The notes: generated by a model not told the origin, from the sequence alone. A DNA stretch of 64,000 bases from Macrococcus armenti (GCF_020097135.1 NZ_CP083608.1:248001-312000), one strand, 5' to 3'. Numbered from the stretch's first letter, positions 32,264 through 42,463 are shown. Numbers and translations: made by a program.

Positions 32264-34636
32264 ATGGCAAAGCGTAATGTTACGTTACCGATAGAAGGTA
32301 TGACGTGTGCTGCATGTTCAGGTCGTATTGAAAAAGTGCTCAATAAGATGGACGGCGTTGATGCACATGTAAACTTAACGACAGAACAGGCTGCTGTGTC
32401 GTTTGATGATGATATCCTTTCAGTTGACGATATTGCCGCAAAGGTGGATAAACTTGGATATGCGGTTCAGCTTGAGAAGAAAGCATTTGATATTACAGGG
32501 ATGACATGTGCTGCGTGTTCAAATCGTATTGAAAAAGTATTAAATAAACAAAGTGGCATTCAGCATGCGACAGTTAATTTGTCGACAGAGACAGCGATGG
32601 TTGAATATTATCCGGGAAATATAAGTGATGATGATATTATTGCGCGCATAAAAAAATTAGGATATGGTGCGACTTTACAAAGTGCGGAAAAAGTAGATCG
32701 TAAAGCACTAGAGCTAAAGCATAAGAAACGTAAGTTAATAATATCAGCGTTATTATCATTACCATTATTACTTACGATGTTAACGCATTTGTTCGGTTTA
32801 CATTTGTCGCACATATTAATGAATCCGTTGTTTCAGTTTTTATTAGCATTCCCTGTACAGTTCATTATTGGCTGGCAGTTTTATTCTGGAGCATATAAAA
32901 GTTTGCGTAGTGGTTCTGCTAATATGGATGTACTCGTTGCGCTCGGAACAAGTGCGGCATTCTTTTATAGTATTTATGAAAGTATGAAGTGGATGAACGG
33001 TTTAACGCATGACCCACATCTATACTTTGAAACGAGTGCTGTACTGATTACGTTAATTCTATTTGGAAAGTATCTGGAAGCACGTGCGAAGTCACAGACA
33101 ACGAATGCATTATCAAGCTTGTTGAATTTACAGGCGAAAGATGCAAGAGTAATAAAAGACGATACAGAGATGATGGTACCTGTTGAAAACTTGCAAGTAG
33201 GCGATATGATTATCGTTAAACCGGGTGAGAAGATACCGGTTGACGGTATTGTTGTTAAAGGTCATTCTTCTGTAGATGAATCGATGTTAACAGGAGAGTC
33301 AATGCCTGTGCAAAAGCGTGAAGGTGACACGGTCATCGGCGCAACGATGAATAAAAATGGTCACTTTACGATGGAGGCAAAGAAAGTTGGACATGATACA
33401 GCATTGCAATCGATTGTAAAAGTTGTGGAAGCAGCACAAGGGTCTAAAGCGCCGATTCAGAGAATGGCAGATATTATTTCAGGCTATTTCGTACCGATCG
33501 TTGTAGGTATAGCTGTTATTACATTTTTAATATGGATGTTTTTTGTGAAACAAGGCTTTGAGTCATCTCTCGTTGTAGCGATATCAGTACTTGTAATTGC
33601 TTGTCCTTGTGCACTGGGACTTGCGACACCTACATCGATTATGGTAGGTACGGGTCGTGCTGCTGAACGTGGTATTTTATTCAAAGGTGGCGAACATTTA
33701 GAGCGTACACATGAAATTGATACAGTTGTGCTGGATAAGACAGGAACGATTACAAAAGGAGAACCAGAAGTTACAGACTTTACTGGCGATGATACTGCAC
33801 TGCAATACTTAGCGAGTAGTGAGCAGGCTTCTGAGCATCCGCTTGCAAGCGCAATTATGAAATATGCTGAACAGAAAGTTACACTCAAAGATTTAATGCA
33901 TTTTGAAGCAATACCAGGTCATGGTATTCATACAGTAATTGAAAACATAGATATTTACATCGGTAATCGCAAGTTGATGGATAAATTTAAAATTGACGTT
34001 AGCCAATTTGAACAACAGTTAACACAGTATGAGTCTGCAGGTAAAACAGCGATGTTAGTTGCTTATCATGATCAAGTTCAGGCGATTGTCGCAGTGAGAG
34101 ACGTAGTGAAGCCAAGTGCGAAATCGGCTATAGCTCAGTTAAAAGCAATGAATATTCGCGTTATTATGTTAACAGGTGATAATAAACGTACTGCTGAAGC
34201 AATTGCAGCAGAGGTTGATATTGATGAAGTGATTGCAGATGTATTACCTGAAGATAAATCGAATAAAGTAAAAACACTTCAGGAACAAGGTCATAAAGTT
34301 GCAATGGTAGGAGATGGTGTGAACGATGCACCTGCACTTGCATTAAGTGATATAGGAATAGCGATTGGCACAGGTACAGAAGTCGCGATTGAAGCCGCAG
34401 ATGTGACGATACTTGGTGGTGAATTGAATCTTATTCCAGAAGCGATTGAACTCAGTCATATTACGATTCGCAATATTAAACAAAATTTAGGCTTTGCATT
34501 TGGTTACAATATTATTGGAATTCCATTTGCAGCATTCGGGTTACTTGCACCGTGGATTGCGGGACTCGCGATGGCATTATCTTCTGTAAGTGTTGTAAGT
34601 AATGCATTACGTCTGAAATCTGTTAAAATAAAATAG
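32264..34636 (+). CDS. copA: Copper-exporting P1B-type ATPase CopA
   Basis: 790-residue Cu(I) pump. Two N-terminal HMA domains carry GMTCAACS (Cys15/18 and Cys82/85). The membrane ion site is CPC ([13 protein letters not shown]), the phosphorylation site is [10 protein letters not shown], the nucleotide His-Pro is in SEHPLA and the hinge is GDGVNDAP. It moves Cu(I) out of the cytoplasm at the cost of ATP. It is flanked by csoR and copZ in one operon and should be induced by copper. Confidence 0.96.
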   Translation: MAKRNVTLPIEGMTCAACSGRIEKVLNKMDGVDAHVNLTTEQAAVSFDDDILSVDDIAAKVDKLGYAVQLEKKAFDITGMTCAACSNRIEKVLNKQSGIQHATVNLSTETAMVEYYPGNISDDDIIARIKKLGYGATLQSAEKVDRKALELKHKKRKLIISALLSLPLLLTMLTHLFGLHLSHILMNPLFQFLLAFPVQFIIGWQFYSGAYKSLRSGSANMDVLVALGTSAAFFYSIYESMKWMNGLTHDPHLYFETSAVLITLILFGKYLEARAKSQTTNALSSLLNLQAKDARVIKDDTEMMVPVENLQVGDMIIVKPGEKIPVDGIVVKGHSSVDESMLTGESMPVQKREGDTVIGATMNKNGHFTMEAKKVGHDTALQSIVKVVEAAQGSKAPIQRMADIISGYFVPIVVGIAVITFLIWMFFVKQGFESSLVVAISVLVIACPCALGLATPTSIMVGTGRAAERGILFKGGEHLERTHEIDTVVLDKTGTITKGEPEVTDFTGDDTALQYLASSEQASEHPLASAIMKYAEQKVTLKDLMHFEAIPGHGIHTVIENIDIYIGNRKLMDKFKIDVSQFEQQLTQYESAGKTAMLVAYHDQVQAIVAVRDVVKPSAKSAIAQLKAMNIRVIMLTGDNKRTAEAIAAEVDIDEVIADVLPEDKSNKVKTLQEQGHKVAMVGDGVNDAPALALSDIGIAIGTGTEVAIEAADVTILGGELNLIPEAIELSHITIRNIKQNLGFAFGYNIIGIPFAAFGLLAPWIAGLAMALSSVSVVSNALRLKSVKIK

Positions 34637-34690
34637 AGATATCATATTAATTTTTAATGAATATAGTTATTATTTAAGGAGGAGATATAT

Positions 34691-34891
34691 ATGGAAACAA
34701 TTTTAAACGTAGAAGGTATGACTTGTGGTCATTGTAAAGCAGCGGTTGAAAGTGCAGCGAAAGAAGTGTCTGGTGTAACTGATGCTGTGGTGAATTTAGA
34801 GTTAGGAAATGTTACAGTAACGCATGATGACGCACTTAACATTGACGAAGTAAAGCAATCGATTGAAGATCAGGGATACGACGTAAAATAA
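34691..34891 (+). CDS. copZ: Copper chaperone CopZ
   Basis: 66-residue HMA-fold protein with the Cu(I) motif GMTCGHC (Cys near residues 12 and 15). It should carry Cu(I) to CopA and CsoR. It has its own strong ribosome site (AGGAGG) after a 54-bp gap and ends in a terminator. Confidence 0.94.
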   Translation: METILNVEGMTCGHCKAAVESAAKEVSGVTDAVVNLELGNVTVTHDDALNIDEVKQSIEDQGYDVK

Positions 34892-34925
34892 AATATGCTG
34901 TCGCAAATGCGACAGCATATTTTTT
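34889..34925. terminator. Bidirectional terminator
   Basis: 15-bp perfect stem AAATATGCTGTCGCA and complement around AA, between copZ and the convergent nucleoside hydrolase gene. Confidence 0.9.
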
Positions 34926-35862
34926 ATTTTACCTTTTTTGCTAAGTCGGTAATGTAATTGAAAAATGCATCATGATCAACATCATACACGACGTTTACCG
35001 GACGACCATTTTCCATTTCGTACGTACGGCCTTGACTTGGCCCATGTGTATATACACCAGAGAATACTTCTTTAGACTTCACAAGCTCTGGTTTTCCGAT
35101 AGAAGCTGTAGTTAGAACATCCCATAAATAATATGTAGAGTTAGTTGCAAAGTGTTTAAGTGGTGGCACGACTGCGTAGCTGACACCTAAGAAATCAACA
35201 CCTTGAAATTTACGCTCATTTGCCCACATTTGTCTAATGTCACCTGTAAGCGGTACTTGTATTGTACTTTCTAAAGCCACCATATCAATTTTAATGTTTG
35301 TATCAAATACAACACCGACAGCCTCTGGATCCCAGAATGCATTCCATTCTGCAGTACCATCATGTTCAGGCTCATGTACGTTACCTTCAGCGCGATACGT
35401 ACCACCCATCCAAACAAGTTTCTCGATTTTATCTTCAATTTTTGGTTCAACTTCCAGTGCTTTTGCTAAATCTGTTAAAGGACCAGTGAAAAGTAATGTT
35501 GTTTTACCTTTTTCGTTCATCACTTTCTCAATTAAGTGTTCATGTGCCGTTAACTTTGAAAGTGGTGCATCGATAGTGCCTTTTTCATTAAGAATAGGTA
35601 ATGCATCCATAAAGAACGCATGCATTCTCCAGTCTTTAGGGAATGGGTTTTTACCGCGTAATGGACTCATCGCAGTTTCAAGTTTACCATCGCCGAAACG
35701 ATCAATAATTTTTCTTGAAGCATAAGTAGCAGGTTCAATGTAACAATCTGCATCAATAACGCTCACACCTGTAAGCTCAACATCGTCCATTTGTAATAGT
35801 AAAAATAAAGAAATTAAATCATCAACGCCACCATCGTGGTTAAAGTATACTTTTTGTACCAT
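34924..35862 (-). CDS. Nucleoside hydrolase (IU-preferring type)
   Basis: 312-residue hydrolase that should split ribonucleosides into base and ribose. The N-terminal metal site reads NHDGGVDD where the family has DxDxGxDD: the first Asp is Asn, while the Asp that corresponds to the catalytic base and the final Asp-Asp are kept. TGPLTDLAKAL and the C-terminal DVDHDAFFNY (last Ca ligand) are present. ATG 35862 follows AAGGTG. Substrate preference cannot be read from the sequence. Confidence 0.85.
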   Translation of the reverse strand: MVQKVYFNHDGGVDDLISLFLLLQMDDVELTGVSVIDADCYIEPATYASRKIIDRFGDGKLETAMSPLRGKNPFPKDWRMHAFFMDALPILNEKGTIDAPLSKLTAHEHLIEKVMNEKGKTTLLFTGPLTDLAKALEVEPKIEDKIEKLVWMGGTYRAEGNVHEPEHDGTAEWNAFWDPEAVGVVFDTNIKIDMVALESTIQVPLTGDIRQMWANERKFQGVDFLGVSYAVVPPLKHFATNSTYYLWDVLTTASIGKPELVKSKEVFSGVYTHGPSQGRTYEMENGRPVNVVYDVDHDAFFNYITDLAKKVK

Positions 35863-36011
35863 AGTTTTCACCTTTTTCATTAAGTATACTTTCATTATAA
35901 ACAATAACATATCTATATCAATATAATAATGAATAACGTTTAATAATATTTGCATATATTAAATATATTAGGTATAATAATTATACTAAAATGAATTCGG
36001 GAGGATGTATA

Positions 36012-37061
36012 GTGAAAATAGAACTTGGTATAACATCATTTGGAGATAATGGCGATATTCATACTGAATCAAGTGTGTTACCGGCGATACCAGATCATGA
36101 AAGAATTAGAAATATTGTAGAGGAAATTAAATTAGCAGATGAACTTGGGTTAGATATATATGGTCTTGGTGAGCATCATCGCACGGATTATGCAGTGTCG
36201 GATCCGGTAACAATTCTAGCAGCTGCAGCACCTATGACAAATCATATTAAGTTATCTTCAGCTGTAACCGTATTATCAAGTGATGATCCGGTGAGAGTGT
36301 ATCAACGCTTTGCAACATTGGATGCTCTTAGTAATGGTCGAGCTGAAATTATGGCGGGACGTGGTTCGTTTATCGAGTCGTTTCCGTTATTTGGCTATGA
36401 TTTAAACGATTATGAACTGTTATATGAAGAAAAATTAGATTTATTAATGAATGTAAATCGAAACAAATTCGTCAACTGGGAAGGGACAACACGTGCGCCG
36501 ATTGAGCATAAAGTTGTGATGCCACGCGCGATGCAGGAAACACTTCCGATTCACATCGCAACAGGCGGAACACCTGAGTCATCTGTTCGTGCTGGTGCAC
36601 TTGGGCTTCCGATAACGTATGCAATTATTGGCGGAAATCCTGGACGATTTAAGTATAACGTTGAAGTGTACAAAGCGTCACTTAAAGCAAATGGATTTAA
36701 TGCTGATGATGCGTTTATTTCAACACATTCATGGGGATATATAGCTGAAACTGACGAGCAGGCAGCACGAGAATATTTTCCATCAACAAAAGCAGTTCAC
36801 GATGTTCTTGGAAAAGAGCGAGGTTGGGGTACATACACTGAAGCTGCATTTATGAATGAAATTCATAACGGTGCACTATATGTAGGAAGCCCTGAAACTG
36901 TAGCACAGAAAATTATTAATACAGTTGAAACGTTAGGATTGAACCGCTTTATGATTCATTTACCGGTTGGATCAATGCCACACGATAAAACAATGAACGC
37001 GATTCGTTTATATGGAGAACAAGTCAAACCGATTGTTGATGTATATTTTCAGAATAAATAA
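36012..37061 (+). CDS. LLM-class flavin-dependent oxidoreductase
   Basis: 349-residue bacterial-luciferase-like TIM barrel. Characteristic parts: LGLDIYGLGEHHRTDYAVSD (the EHH loop), LSSAVTVLSSDDPVRVYQ, GRAEIMAGRGS and YVGSPETVAQKI. It should use reduced flavin to oxidise an unknown substrate. GTG 36012 follows GGGAGG; the earlier ATG 35991 lies before the ribosome site. Divergent from the nucleoside hydrolase. Confidence 0.87.
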   Translation: MKIELGITSFGDNGDIHTESSVLPAIPDHERIRNIVEEIKLADELGLDIYGLGEHHRTDYAVSDPVTILAAAAPMTNHIKLSSAVTVLSSDDPVRVYQRFATLDALSNGRAEIMAGRGSFIESFPLFGYDLNDYELLYEEKLDLLMNVNRNKFVNWEGTTRAPIEHKVVMPRAMQETLPIHIATGGTPESSVRAGALGLPITYAIIGGNPGRFKYNVEVYKASLKANGFNADDAFISTHSWGYIAETDEQAAREYFPSTKAVHDVLGKERGWGTYTEAAFMNEIHNGALYVGSPETVAQKIINTVETLGLNRFMIHLPVGSMPHDKTMNAIRLYGEQVKPIVDVYFQNK

Positions 37062-37124
37062 TTCGCAATTCCATACTGATTTTTGAGATAATCGTAACGA
37101 GATAATCTTAAAGGTGGGTAATAG

Positions 37125-37688
37125 ATGAGAATTATTGTATATTGTGGAGCAAGTGAAGGAAACCAGCCGATTTATTTAGACAATGCAAAGCAGTTAGGCG
37201 AGTGGATTGCAAACAACGGTCACTCTTTAGTATACGGTGGTGGCAATGTCGGTTTAATGGGAGAAGTGGCAAATACAGTACTGGCTAATGATGGTCGTGT
37301 CGTTGGTGTCATTCCGAAATTTTTAGCTGATAGAGAAATTGCACATGAAGGCTTAACGGATTTAATTGTTGTGGACAATATGTCAGAACGTAAAAATAAA
37401 ATATTAGAAGTTGGCGATGTATGTATCGCTCTGCCAGGAGGACCAGGTACGCTAGAAGAAATTAGTGAAGTGATTTCATGGGCGCGTATCGGACAAAATG
37501 ACAGACCATGTATTGTATATAATGAAAGTGGTTATTATGATTTGCTTGAAGCATTTTTCGATAACATGGTCGCACAAGGTTTTTTATCGCAGGATGATAG
37601 AGATAACGTATACTTCGTCAAAAATGTCGATGCGTTAGATGAAGTAATTAAAAACCATAAGAAGCCGGAAATAAGAGTATACAAATAA
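37125..37688 (+). CDS. LOG family protein (cytokinin riboside 5'-monophosphate phosphoribohydrolase type)
   Basis: 187-residue Rossmann-fold nucleotide hydrolase. The signatures YGGGNVGLMG and LPGGPGTLEEI, with the intervening RKNKI, form the active site. Bacterial members split nucleoside 5'-monophosphates into base and ribose phosphate; some may act in purine salvage. Possible functional link with the nearby nucleoside hydrolase. Confidence 0.9.
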   Translation: MRIIVYCGASEGNQPIYLDNAKQLGEWIANNGHSLVYGGGNVGLMGEVANTVLANDGRVVGVIPKFLADREIAHEGLTDLIVVDNMSERKNKILEVGDVCIALPGGPGTLEEISEVISWARIGQNDRPCIVYNESGYYDLLEAFFDNMVAQGFLSQDDRDNVYFVKNVDALDEVIKNHKKPEIRVYK

Positions 37689-37716
37689 AGGTCGAGACAT
37701 CAGTCTCGACCTTTAT
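37685..37716. terminator. Bidirectional terminator
   Basis: 14-bp perfect stem ATAAAGGTCGAGAC and complement with an ATCA loop, between convergent LOG and TcyP genes. Confidence 0.9.
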
Positions 37717-39110
37717 TATGCTTCTGCATGTTCTACGACAGCAGATTTGTTATTAAATGTTTCTTTGTTAAATGTTCCAAGTAATCTTGAAGTGATTGTA
37801 CCACTTACCATACTTCCATTAACGTTAAGTGCAGTTCTTCCCATATCGATAAGCGGTTCAACTGTGATTAATACACCTGCTAAAGCAATAGGTAAGCCCA
37901 TAGAAGAGAGTACGATAATTGCAGCAAATGTTGCACCACCACCAACACCTGCAACACCGAATGAACTAATGGCAGTAATAATCGCTAACTGAATAATAAA
38001 TTCAGGTGAGAGCGGATTGATACCTGCAGAAGGCGCAATCATTACCGCAAGCATTGCCGGATATATACCAGCACATCCATTCTGTCCCATCGTTGCACCG
38101 AATGAAGCGGACATGTTAGCAGTCGCATCATCAACACCAAGAGCATTTTTCTGAGCAGCAATATTTAATGGAATCGTACCTGCGCTAGAGCGTGATGTGA
38201 AGGCAAACACAAGTGTCGGAATGACCTTCTTCAAATATGTTACAGGATTTACGCCGAATGCTGATACGATAACAAGGTGTACGATAAACATCGTAATTAA
38301 CGCAACATATGATGCAATAACGAATTTACCAAGTTCCATAATACCTGCGAAGTTTGTACTTGCTACCATGTTAGCCATAAGGGCGAGTACTCCAAATGGT
38401 GTTAAACGTAAAATGATAGAAACGAGACGCATAACAACAGCGAACACAGCATCCACCATTTTTGTGAACATCTCTGCATGTTCCGGGTCTTTACGACGTA
38501 CGCCGAGTACAGCAATACCAACTAAGAATGAAAAGATAACAACAGCAATTACAGACGTCGGACGTCCTCCTGTCATGTCCATAAATATATTAGACGGGAT
38601 GAAGTTTACGATACGTTGAGGCATCGTCTTCTGTTCCATCGTATCAAACTTTTCCTGTATTTCAGTACCACGCATTTTCTGATCCTGGCCGATATGAATC
38701 TGGTCTGCATTTAAATCAAAGATTAATGCAGAAGCAATACCGATGAAAGCCGCCACTAATGTTGTTAACACTAATGTACCGATAACAGAAGAAGCCATTT
38801 TTCCGAGCTGGTCAGCAGTGTTTAAGTTAATGATTGAACGAATGATTGAAACCATTACGAGGGGTACGACAATAACCATGAGTAGCTTAACGTAACCACT
38901 ACCGATAATTGAATACCAATCAAGTGTCGAAAGTGTCACTTTACTATCTGAACCGTAGAAGACTTGAAGTAAAGTACCGAGGATGATACCGAGCGCCATA
39001 CCAGTGAAGACACGTTTAGAGAAAGAAACATTTTTCTTATGCATCACTATGAGTAATCCTATAAGAATAGTAAGAATTAAGACGTTAAAAAAAATTAACC
39101 AGTTATCCAT
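37716..39110 (-). CDS. tcyP: L-cystine/dicarboxylate:cation symporter, TcyP-like
   Basis: 464-residue member of the dicarboxylate/amino acid:cation symporter family with eight helices and two re-entrant loops. The serine-rich hairpin is FAFTSRSSAGTIPLN and the NMDGT-like region reads GATMGQNGCAGIYPAM, as in the TcyP branch that imports cystine. VNGSMVSGTITSR is the C-terminal substrate helix. ATG 39110 follows TTGGAGG. Upstream lies a 62-bp tandem repeat array. Confidence 0.87.
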   Translation of the reverse strand: MDNWLIFFNVLILTILIGLLIVMHKKNVSFSKRVFTGMALGIILGTLLQVFYGSDSKVTLSTLDWYSIIGSGYVKLLMVIVVPLVMVSIIRSIINLNTADQLGKMASSVIGTLVLTTLVAAFIGIASALIFDLNADQIHIGQDQKMRGTEIQEKFDTMEQKTMPQRIVNFIPSNIFMDMTGGRPTSVIAVVIFSFLVGIAVLGVRRKDPEHAEMFTKMVDAVFAVVMRLVSIILRLTPFGVLALMANMVASTNFAGIMELGKFVIASYVALITMFIVHLVIVSAFGVNPVTYLKKVIPTLVFAFTSRSSAGTIPLNIAAQKNALGVDDATANMSASFGATMGQNGCAGIYPAMLAVMIAPSAGINPLSPEFIIQLAIITAISSFGVAGVGGGATFAAIIVLSSMGLPIALAGVLITVEPLIDMGRTALNVNGSMVSGTITSRLLGTFNKETFNNKSAVVEHAEA

Positions 39111-39230
39111 CTGATTAAAACCTCCAAAATATATAATAATCTTAACTTTACAATGAATTGGGATATATTTCAATAGTATATAGGAAAAAGGATGTAAATG
39201 ATGGGGTGAAGAGGAATGGGAATAGAGAAG

Positions 39231-39628
39231 GTGCCGAACAATGTAGAAGTTCGGCACCTAGGTTGTAGAAAGTGGTGGGGTGTGTGCTGTAAGTGCCGAA
39301 CAATGTAGAAGTTCGTCACCTGGGTAGTAGAAAGTGGTGTGTTATGTGTTGTAGGTGTCGAACAATGTAGAAGTTCGCCACCTACGCCGGTGAAAGCAGT
39401 GTGTTCTGAGCTGTAAGTGCCGAACAATGTAGAAGTTCGTCACCTGTGTAGTAGAAAGCAGTGTGTTCTGAGCTGTAGGTGCCGAACAATGTAGAAGTTC
39501 GTCACCTACGCCGGTGAAAGCAGTATTTCTGAGCTGTAAGTACCGAACAATGTAAAAGTCCGCCACCTAGGTAGTAGAAAGCAGTGTGTTCTGAGCTGTA
39601 AGTGTCGAACAATGTAAAAGTTCGTCAC
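39231..39628. repeat. Tandem array of six 61-62-bp units plus a partial seventh
   Basis: Units start at 39231, 39293, 39355, 39417, 39479 and 39540, with a partial copy from 39602. Each opens with a GTGCCGAAC / GTTCGKCAC hairpin-forming core around AATGTAGAA, perfect in unit 1 and decayed in the others. Two variants of the following segment occur: GTAGTAGAAAG-like (units 1, 2, 4, 6) and CGCCGGTGAAAG (units 3, 5), so units 3-6 alternate. The array lies between the NERD gene and tcyP. Open frames across it are products of the repeat and are not genes. Confidence 0.9.
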
Positions 39629-39666
39629 TCCAACCCCCGGTCGGCCAGATCTCTACAAAAAACCTC

Positions 39667-40623
39667 CTAATCGTTCATCCAGACAAATTTATAAGTATAT
39701 TCACAAGAGGATTCCTTTAAAATGAAATTCGTATTTTGAGATGAAATATATGCCTTTCCACATGTTTTACCGATTGAAGCATAATTTTTGCGCATTACTT
39801 TTTTAATTGTTGATTTCCCTATGGCTGTAAATTCCATAATTTCAGATGTTTTTACATGACTATTTTTAAGAAGGGCTATCGTATCAAAAGCAATGTGTAC
39901 AGCTTCTTGTTTAGTTATACGTCTGCCACAATTACAAATAATACGGCGTTCCTGATTTTGGAACTTCCTGATAAATTCATGACAAACAGGACACTTTATA
40001 CCTTTTTTCATATCCTGGAAAGGGTAGTATATAATTCGTTCATTTTTACTGTCCTTCTTATGAAAGTTTGCGAGTGTAGTCAATGCACGAATATCCGCAT
40101 CATTTGGAGGTTTAACAAGTGCGTTTACAATACGGTCAACATCTTTATGAAAGAGAATATGTGAATGACCGTTAAAACCTGTAACGACAAAGTCAGGATT
40201 TATAAACACGACATAACTCAATATTTTATAATCCAGATTATGTTTCATACAAAACTGCTTCAGCTTAATATGAGCACCATTGAACTGCGAGATAGGATCC
40301 TTAATGACATAGTTTTGTTCACTTACAAAGTTGTTGTTAATAAATGCGTAATGTCCGGAAAAGTTTTTAATATCAAAATGAAATAAATAGCCATCTTGAA
40401 TGATTAGAAAGTCATACTGAACTTCACCTTGATAATCCAACCTCAGATCCCATAACTTTGTGCCACCACAATTTTTAATGCGTTCGTAAAACTGTTTTTC
40501 TCCTAAATATCCAGAATATAAACGTTTAAATTGTGCTTCATCGAAATCATCTAAAGCAATACGACCCTTTACTTCGAATAAATATTTGACATAGGAACTT
40601 GGAAAATAAGTTTTTACAAACAT
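39667..40623 (-). CDS. NERD-domain protein with zinc ribbon
   Basis: 318-residue cytoplasmic protein. Residues about 35-150 form a nuclease-related domain (YLGEKQFYERI, then YDFLIIQDGYLFHFDIKN with the Asp-Ile-Lys of a restriction-enzyme-like core). Residues about 210-240 hold a zinc ribbon (CPVCHEF ... CNCGRR), and the C-terminus has a helix-turn-helix-like segment (TSEIMEFTAIGKSTIKKVM). Nuclease activity is not proven for the family. ATG 40623 follows GAGGTGA. Monocistronic next to the repeat array. Confidence 0.8.
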   Translation of the reverse strand: MFVKTYFPSSYVKYLFEVKGRIALDDFDEAQFKRLYSGYLGEKQFYERIKNCGGTKLWDLRLDYQGEVQYDFLIIQDGYLFHFDIKNFSGHYAFINNNFVSEQNYVIKDPISQFNGAHIKLKQFCMKHNLDYKILSYVVFINPDFVVTGFNGHSHILFHKDVDRIVNALVKPPNDADIRALTTLANFHKKDSKNERIIYYPFQDMKKGIKCPVCHEFIRKFQNQERRIICNCGRRITKQEAVHIAFDTIALLKNSHVKTSEIMEFTAIGKSTIKKVMRKNYASIGKTCGKAYISSQNTNFILKESSCEYTYKFVWMND

Positions 40624-40691
40624 TTAGTCACCTCTACTCTAATATATAACGTTAAAATAAAGGTGACAAATTACATTTTTGAAAATATTAT

Positions 40692-41444
40692 TTATTTTGT
40701 GTAATGCATGATAATCTTACTTAACAGTTCAGCACTGCCGTTCAGACGGTCATTGTAATATTGTGTAAAGCGTTCGTCTGTTGTATAGAGCGATGCGAGA
40801 TTAAAATGATATGCCTTACTGTACATACCGCTCATTATTTCCAGCCATATTTTATGACATTCAAACACTTCTTCTCCGACTGGATCTGTAACATCCAGAT
40901 TGCGATTCATCATAACATGTAATAACTCAAACATCTTTCGTTCTGCATTTACTGCTTTATCGTATGAATCTTGAGACAAATGTTTGTAATGCGTATGACT
41001 TTTATTTAATGTTGCCTCATCATATTTCTCTCTTAATTCATCGCCGTACATTGCTTCGTTTTCCTGAAGTTTATAATCTTTAAATGTTTCAAACTTCTCA
41101 TGCTCCGTCATGTGTATCTCTCCTTTTTGGTGGGATATGGTCTGGTCAATAACTTTAATTAGAGATTCAATATGCGCTGCTTGTTCTATTAACCTTCTAC
41201 GCTGCAAGTTGAGATGTGACAATGTATCACCGTCTGAAAGCAGTTTTTGAATGTCATCCAGAGGGAATTGTAATGACTTATAAAATAAAATCAACTGCAG
41301 ACGATCCAGTTGTGCTGTACGATACATACGATATCCTTTATCCGTATAATGATCTGGCTTTAGTAAATTGATGCTGTCATAATAACGCAAAGTACGTGTA
41401 CTTACGCCCGTTAAATCACTGACTTCTTTCACTGAATAATACAA
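40692..41444 (-). CDS. MerR-family regulator with TipAS-like ligand domain
   Basis: 250-residue regulator. The N-terminal MerR winged helix (YYSVKEVSDLTGVSTRTLRYYDSINLLKP) is followed by a dimer helix and a C-terminal TipAS domain (about residues 130-250), which in TipA proteins traps thiopeptide antibiotics and other drugs. A palindrome in the divergent region with the S51 peptidase gene is the likely binding site. Ligand unknown. Confidence 0.87.
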   Translation of the reverse strand: MYYSVKEVSDLTGVSTRTLRYYDSINLLKPDHYTDKGYRMYRTAQLDRLQLILFYKSLQFPLDDIQKLLSDGDTLSHLNLQRRRLIEQAAHIESLIKVIDQTISHQKGEIHMTEHEKFETFKDYKLQENEAMYGDELREKYDEATLNKSHTHYKHLSQDSYDKAVNAERKMFELLHVMMNRNLDVTDPVGEEVFECHKIWLEIMSGMYSKAYHFNLASLYTTDERFTQYYNDRLNGSAELLSKIIMHYTK

Positions 41445-41470
41445 AGCATCACCTCCATTAATTAAATTAC

Positions 41471-41491
41471 ACCTTTACGTAACGTTAAGGT
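41471..41491. promoter_or_regulatory. Imperfect palindrome between merR-type gene and S51 peptidase gene
   Basis: ACCTTTACGTAACGTTAAGGT is symmetric except near the middle, as expected for a MerR operator, with 5-bp perfect outer arms (ACCTT/AAGGT). Confidence 0.55.
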
Positions 41492-41537
41492 CAACAGTTG
41501 TGGTAAAATTAATAAAAATTTATTCGAGGTGACACCT

Positions 41538-42191
41538 ATGACAAACATACTCATGAGCACTTTCCCCGCAAAATCGGGATGGAATGATGTGCTACAGCAA
41601 TACCTTGAAAACAAAAAAGTGCTGGTCATTCCTTTTGCGTTCGGTGATATTGTGAAGAATGAACGGGACTGGCTGAAAATATATGGTCTGCGCGGGAAAT
41701 ATTACTTACAGACCGTTAATCCACTCGTGAGTTTCGGAGTGAATAAGAAAGATATTTCATGGGCAAAGTATTATTCTGATACACCTCGTACTTTAAAAGA
41801 GAAAATTAATGAAGCGGATGTACTATTCTTTTCAGGCGGATATCCGGACTTGATGATAAAGCGTCTGAAGGATATGGATGTTATAAAGTCGATTCAGAAG
41901 TTTCAGGGGACTGTTATAGGTTTCAGTGCTGGTGCAATGATTCAGATTGAAAACTTCCACATCACACCTGATAAAGATTATGACCATTTCTCTTATCATT
42001 ACAGTCTGGAATTGTTACACGGATTCGATATTGAAGTACATTATGAAAAGTCTGATTATCATGATGCATATATTGATAAAGTAATTCAGGAAAGAAATAT
42101 TCCGGTATATGCAATAGGGGATAACGGTATCGTTATTGTTGAAGATAACCAGTTTAAAAGTTATGGAGATGTCACGTTTTATCATGTATAA
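41538..42191 (+). CDS. Peptidase S51-like (dipeptidase E/cyanophycinase fold)
   Basis: 217-residue class-I glutamine-amidotransferase-fold protein of the S51 family. The nucleophile is Ser in GFSAGAM (about residue 136), and FFSGGYPDLM forms the oxyanion region. It should hydrolyse an Asp-containing peptide or related bond. ATG 41538 follows GAGGTGA. It is divergent from the TipAS-like regulator, which may control it. Confidence 0.82.
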   Translation: MTNILMSTFPAKSGWNDVLQQYLENKKVLVIPFAFGDIVKNERDWLKIYGLRGKYYLQTVNPLVSFGVNKKDISWAKYYSDTPRTLKEKINEADVLFFSGGYPDLMIKRLKDMDVIKSIQKFQGTVIGFSAGAMIQIENFHITPDKDYDHFSYHYSLELLHGFDIEVHYEKSDYHDAYIDKVIQERNIPVYAIGDNGIVIVEDNQFKSYGDVTFYHV

Positions 42192-42254
42192 CACGCCCCA
42201 CTAGATAATTCTTTAATTTTTATTTATGATAACTGTATTGAAAGGAATGATTTT

Positions 42255-42461
42255 ATGCCGATGATGAATGTTTATGTAACGATTGAAGAGAAGAAGATGA
42301 TTCAGGCTGTTGCTAAAGATTTGGATATGAAAGTGTCAGATGTTTTCAAAATATATTCAATGAAAGAAATAGAAAGCAAAGCGCGTAATCTTGATATTGA
42401 TGAAGTGTCTGTTAAGCATGATAAACAGCATAAAGCGATGATGCGTGAGCTTGGGTTATAG
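42255..42461 (+). CDS. Small RHH-like antitoxin-type protein, orphan
   Basis: 68-residue protein whose N-terminus (MNVYVTIEEKKMIQAVAKDLDMKVSDVFK) has the strand-helix-helix pattern of ribbon-helix-helix/RelB-type proteins and whose C-terminus is charged and possibly disordered. ATG 42255 follows AAAGGAA. No toxin gene follows: the next frame is an MFS transporter with its own promoter. It may be an orphan antitoxin or a small regulator. Confidence 0.6.
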   Translation: MPMMNVYVTIEEKKMIQAVAKDLDMKVSDVFKIYSMKEIESKARNLDIDEVSVKHDKQHKAMMRELGL

Positions 42462-42463
42462 TG

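Noticed and set aside
39170-39566. Minus-strand open frames across the repeat array (repeated NFYIVRHL)
   Set aside because: They follow the repeat period, have no ribosome site and change frame where a unit has 61 bp. Treated as by-products of the repeat.
39231-39631. CRISPR-like array
   Set aside because: The segments between the conserved cores are nearly identical between units instead of unique, and no cas gene is near. It is a simple tandem repeat.
42255-42461. Toxin-antitoxin pair with the next gene
   Set aside because: The next frame is an MFS transporter with its own promoter and leader; no toxin-sized frame is present.
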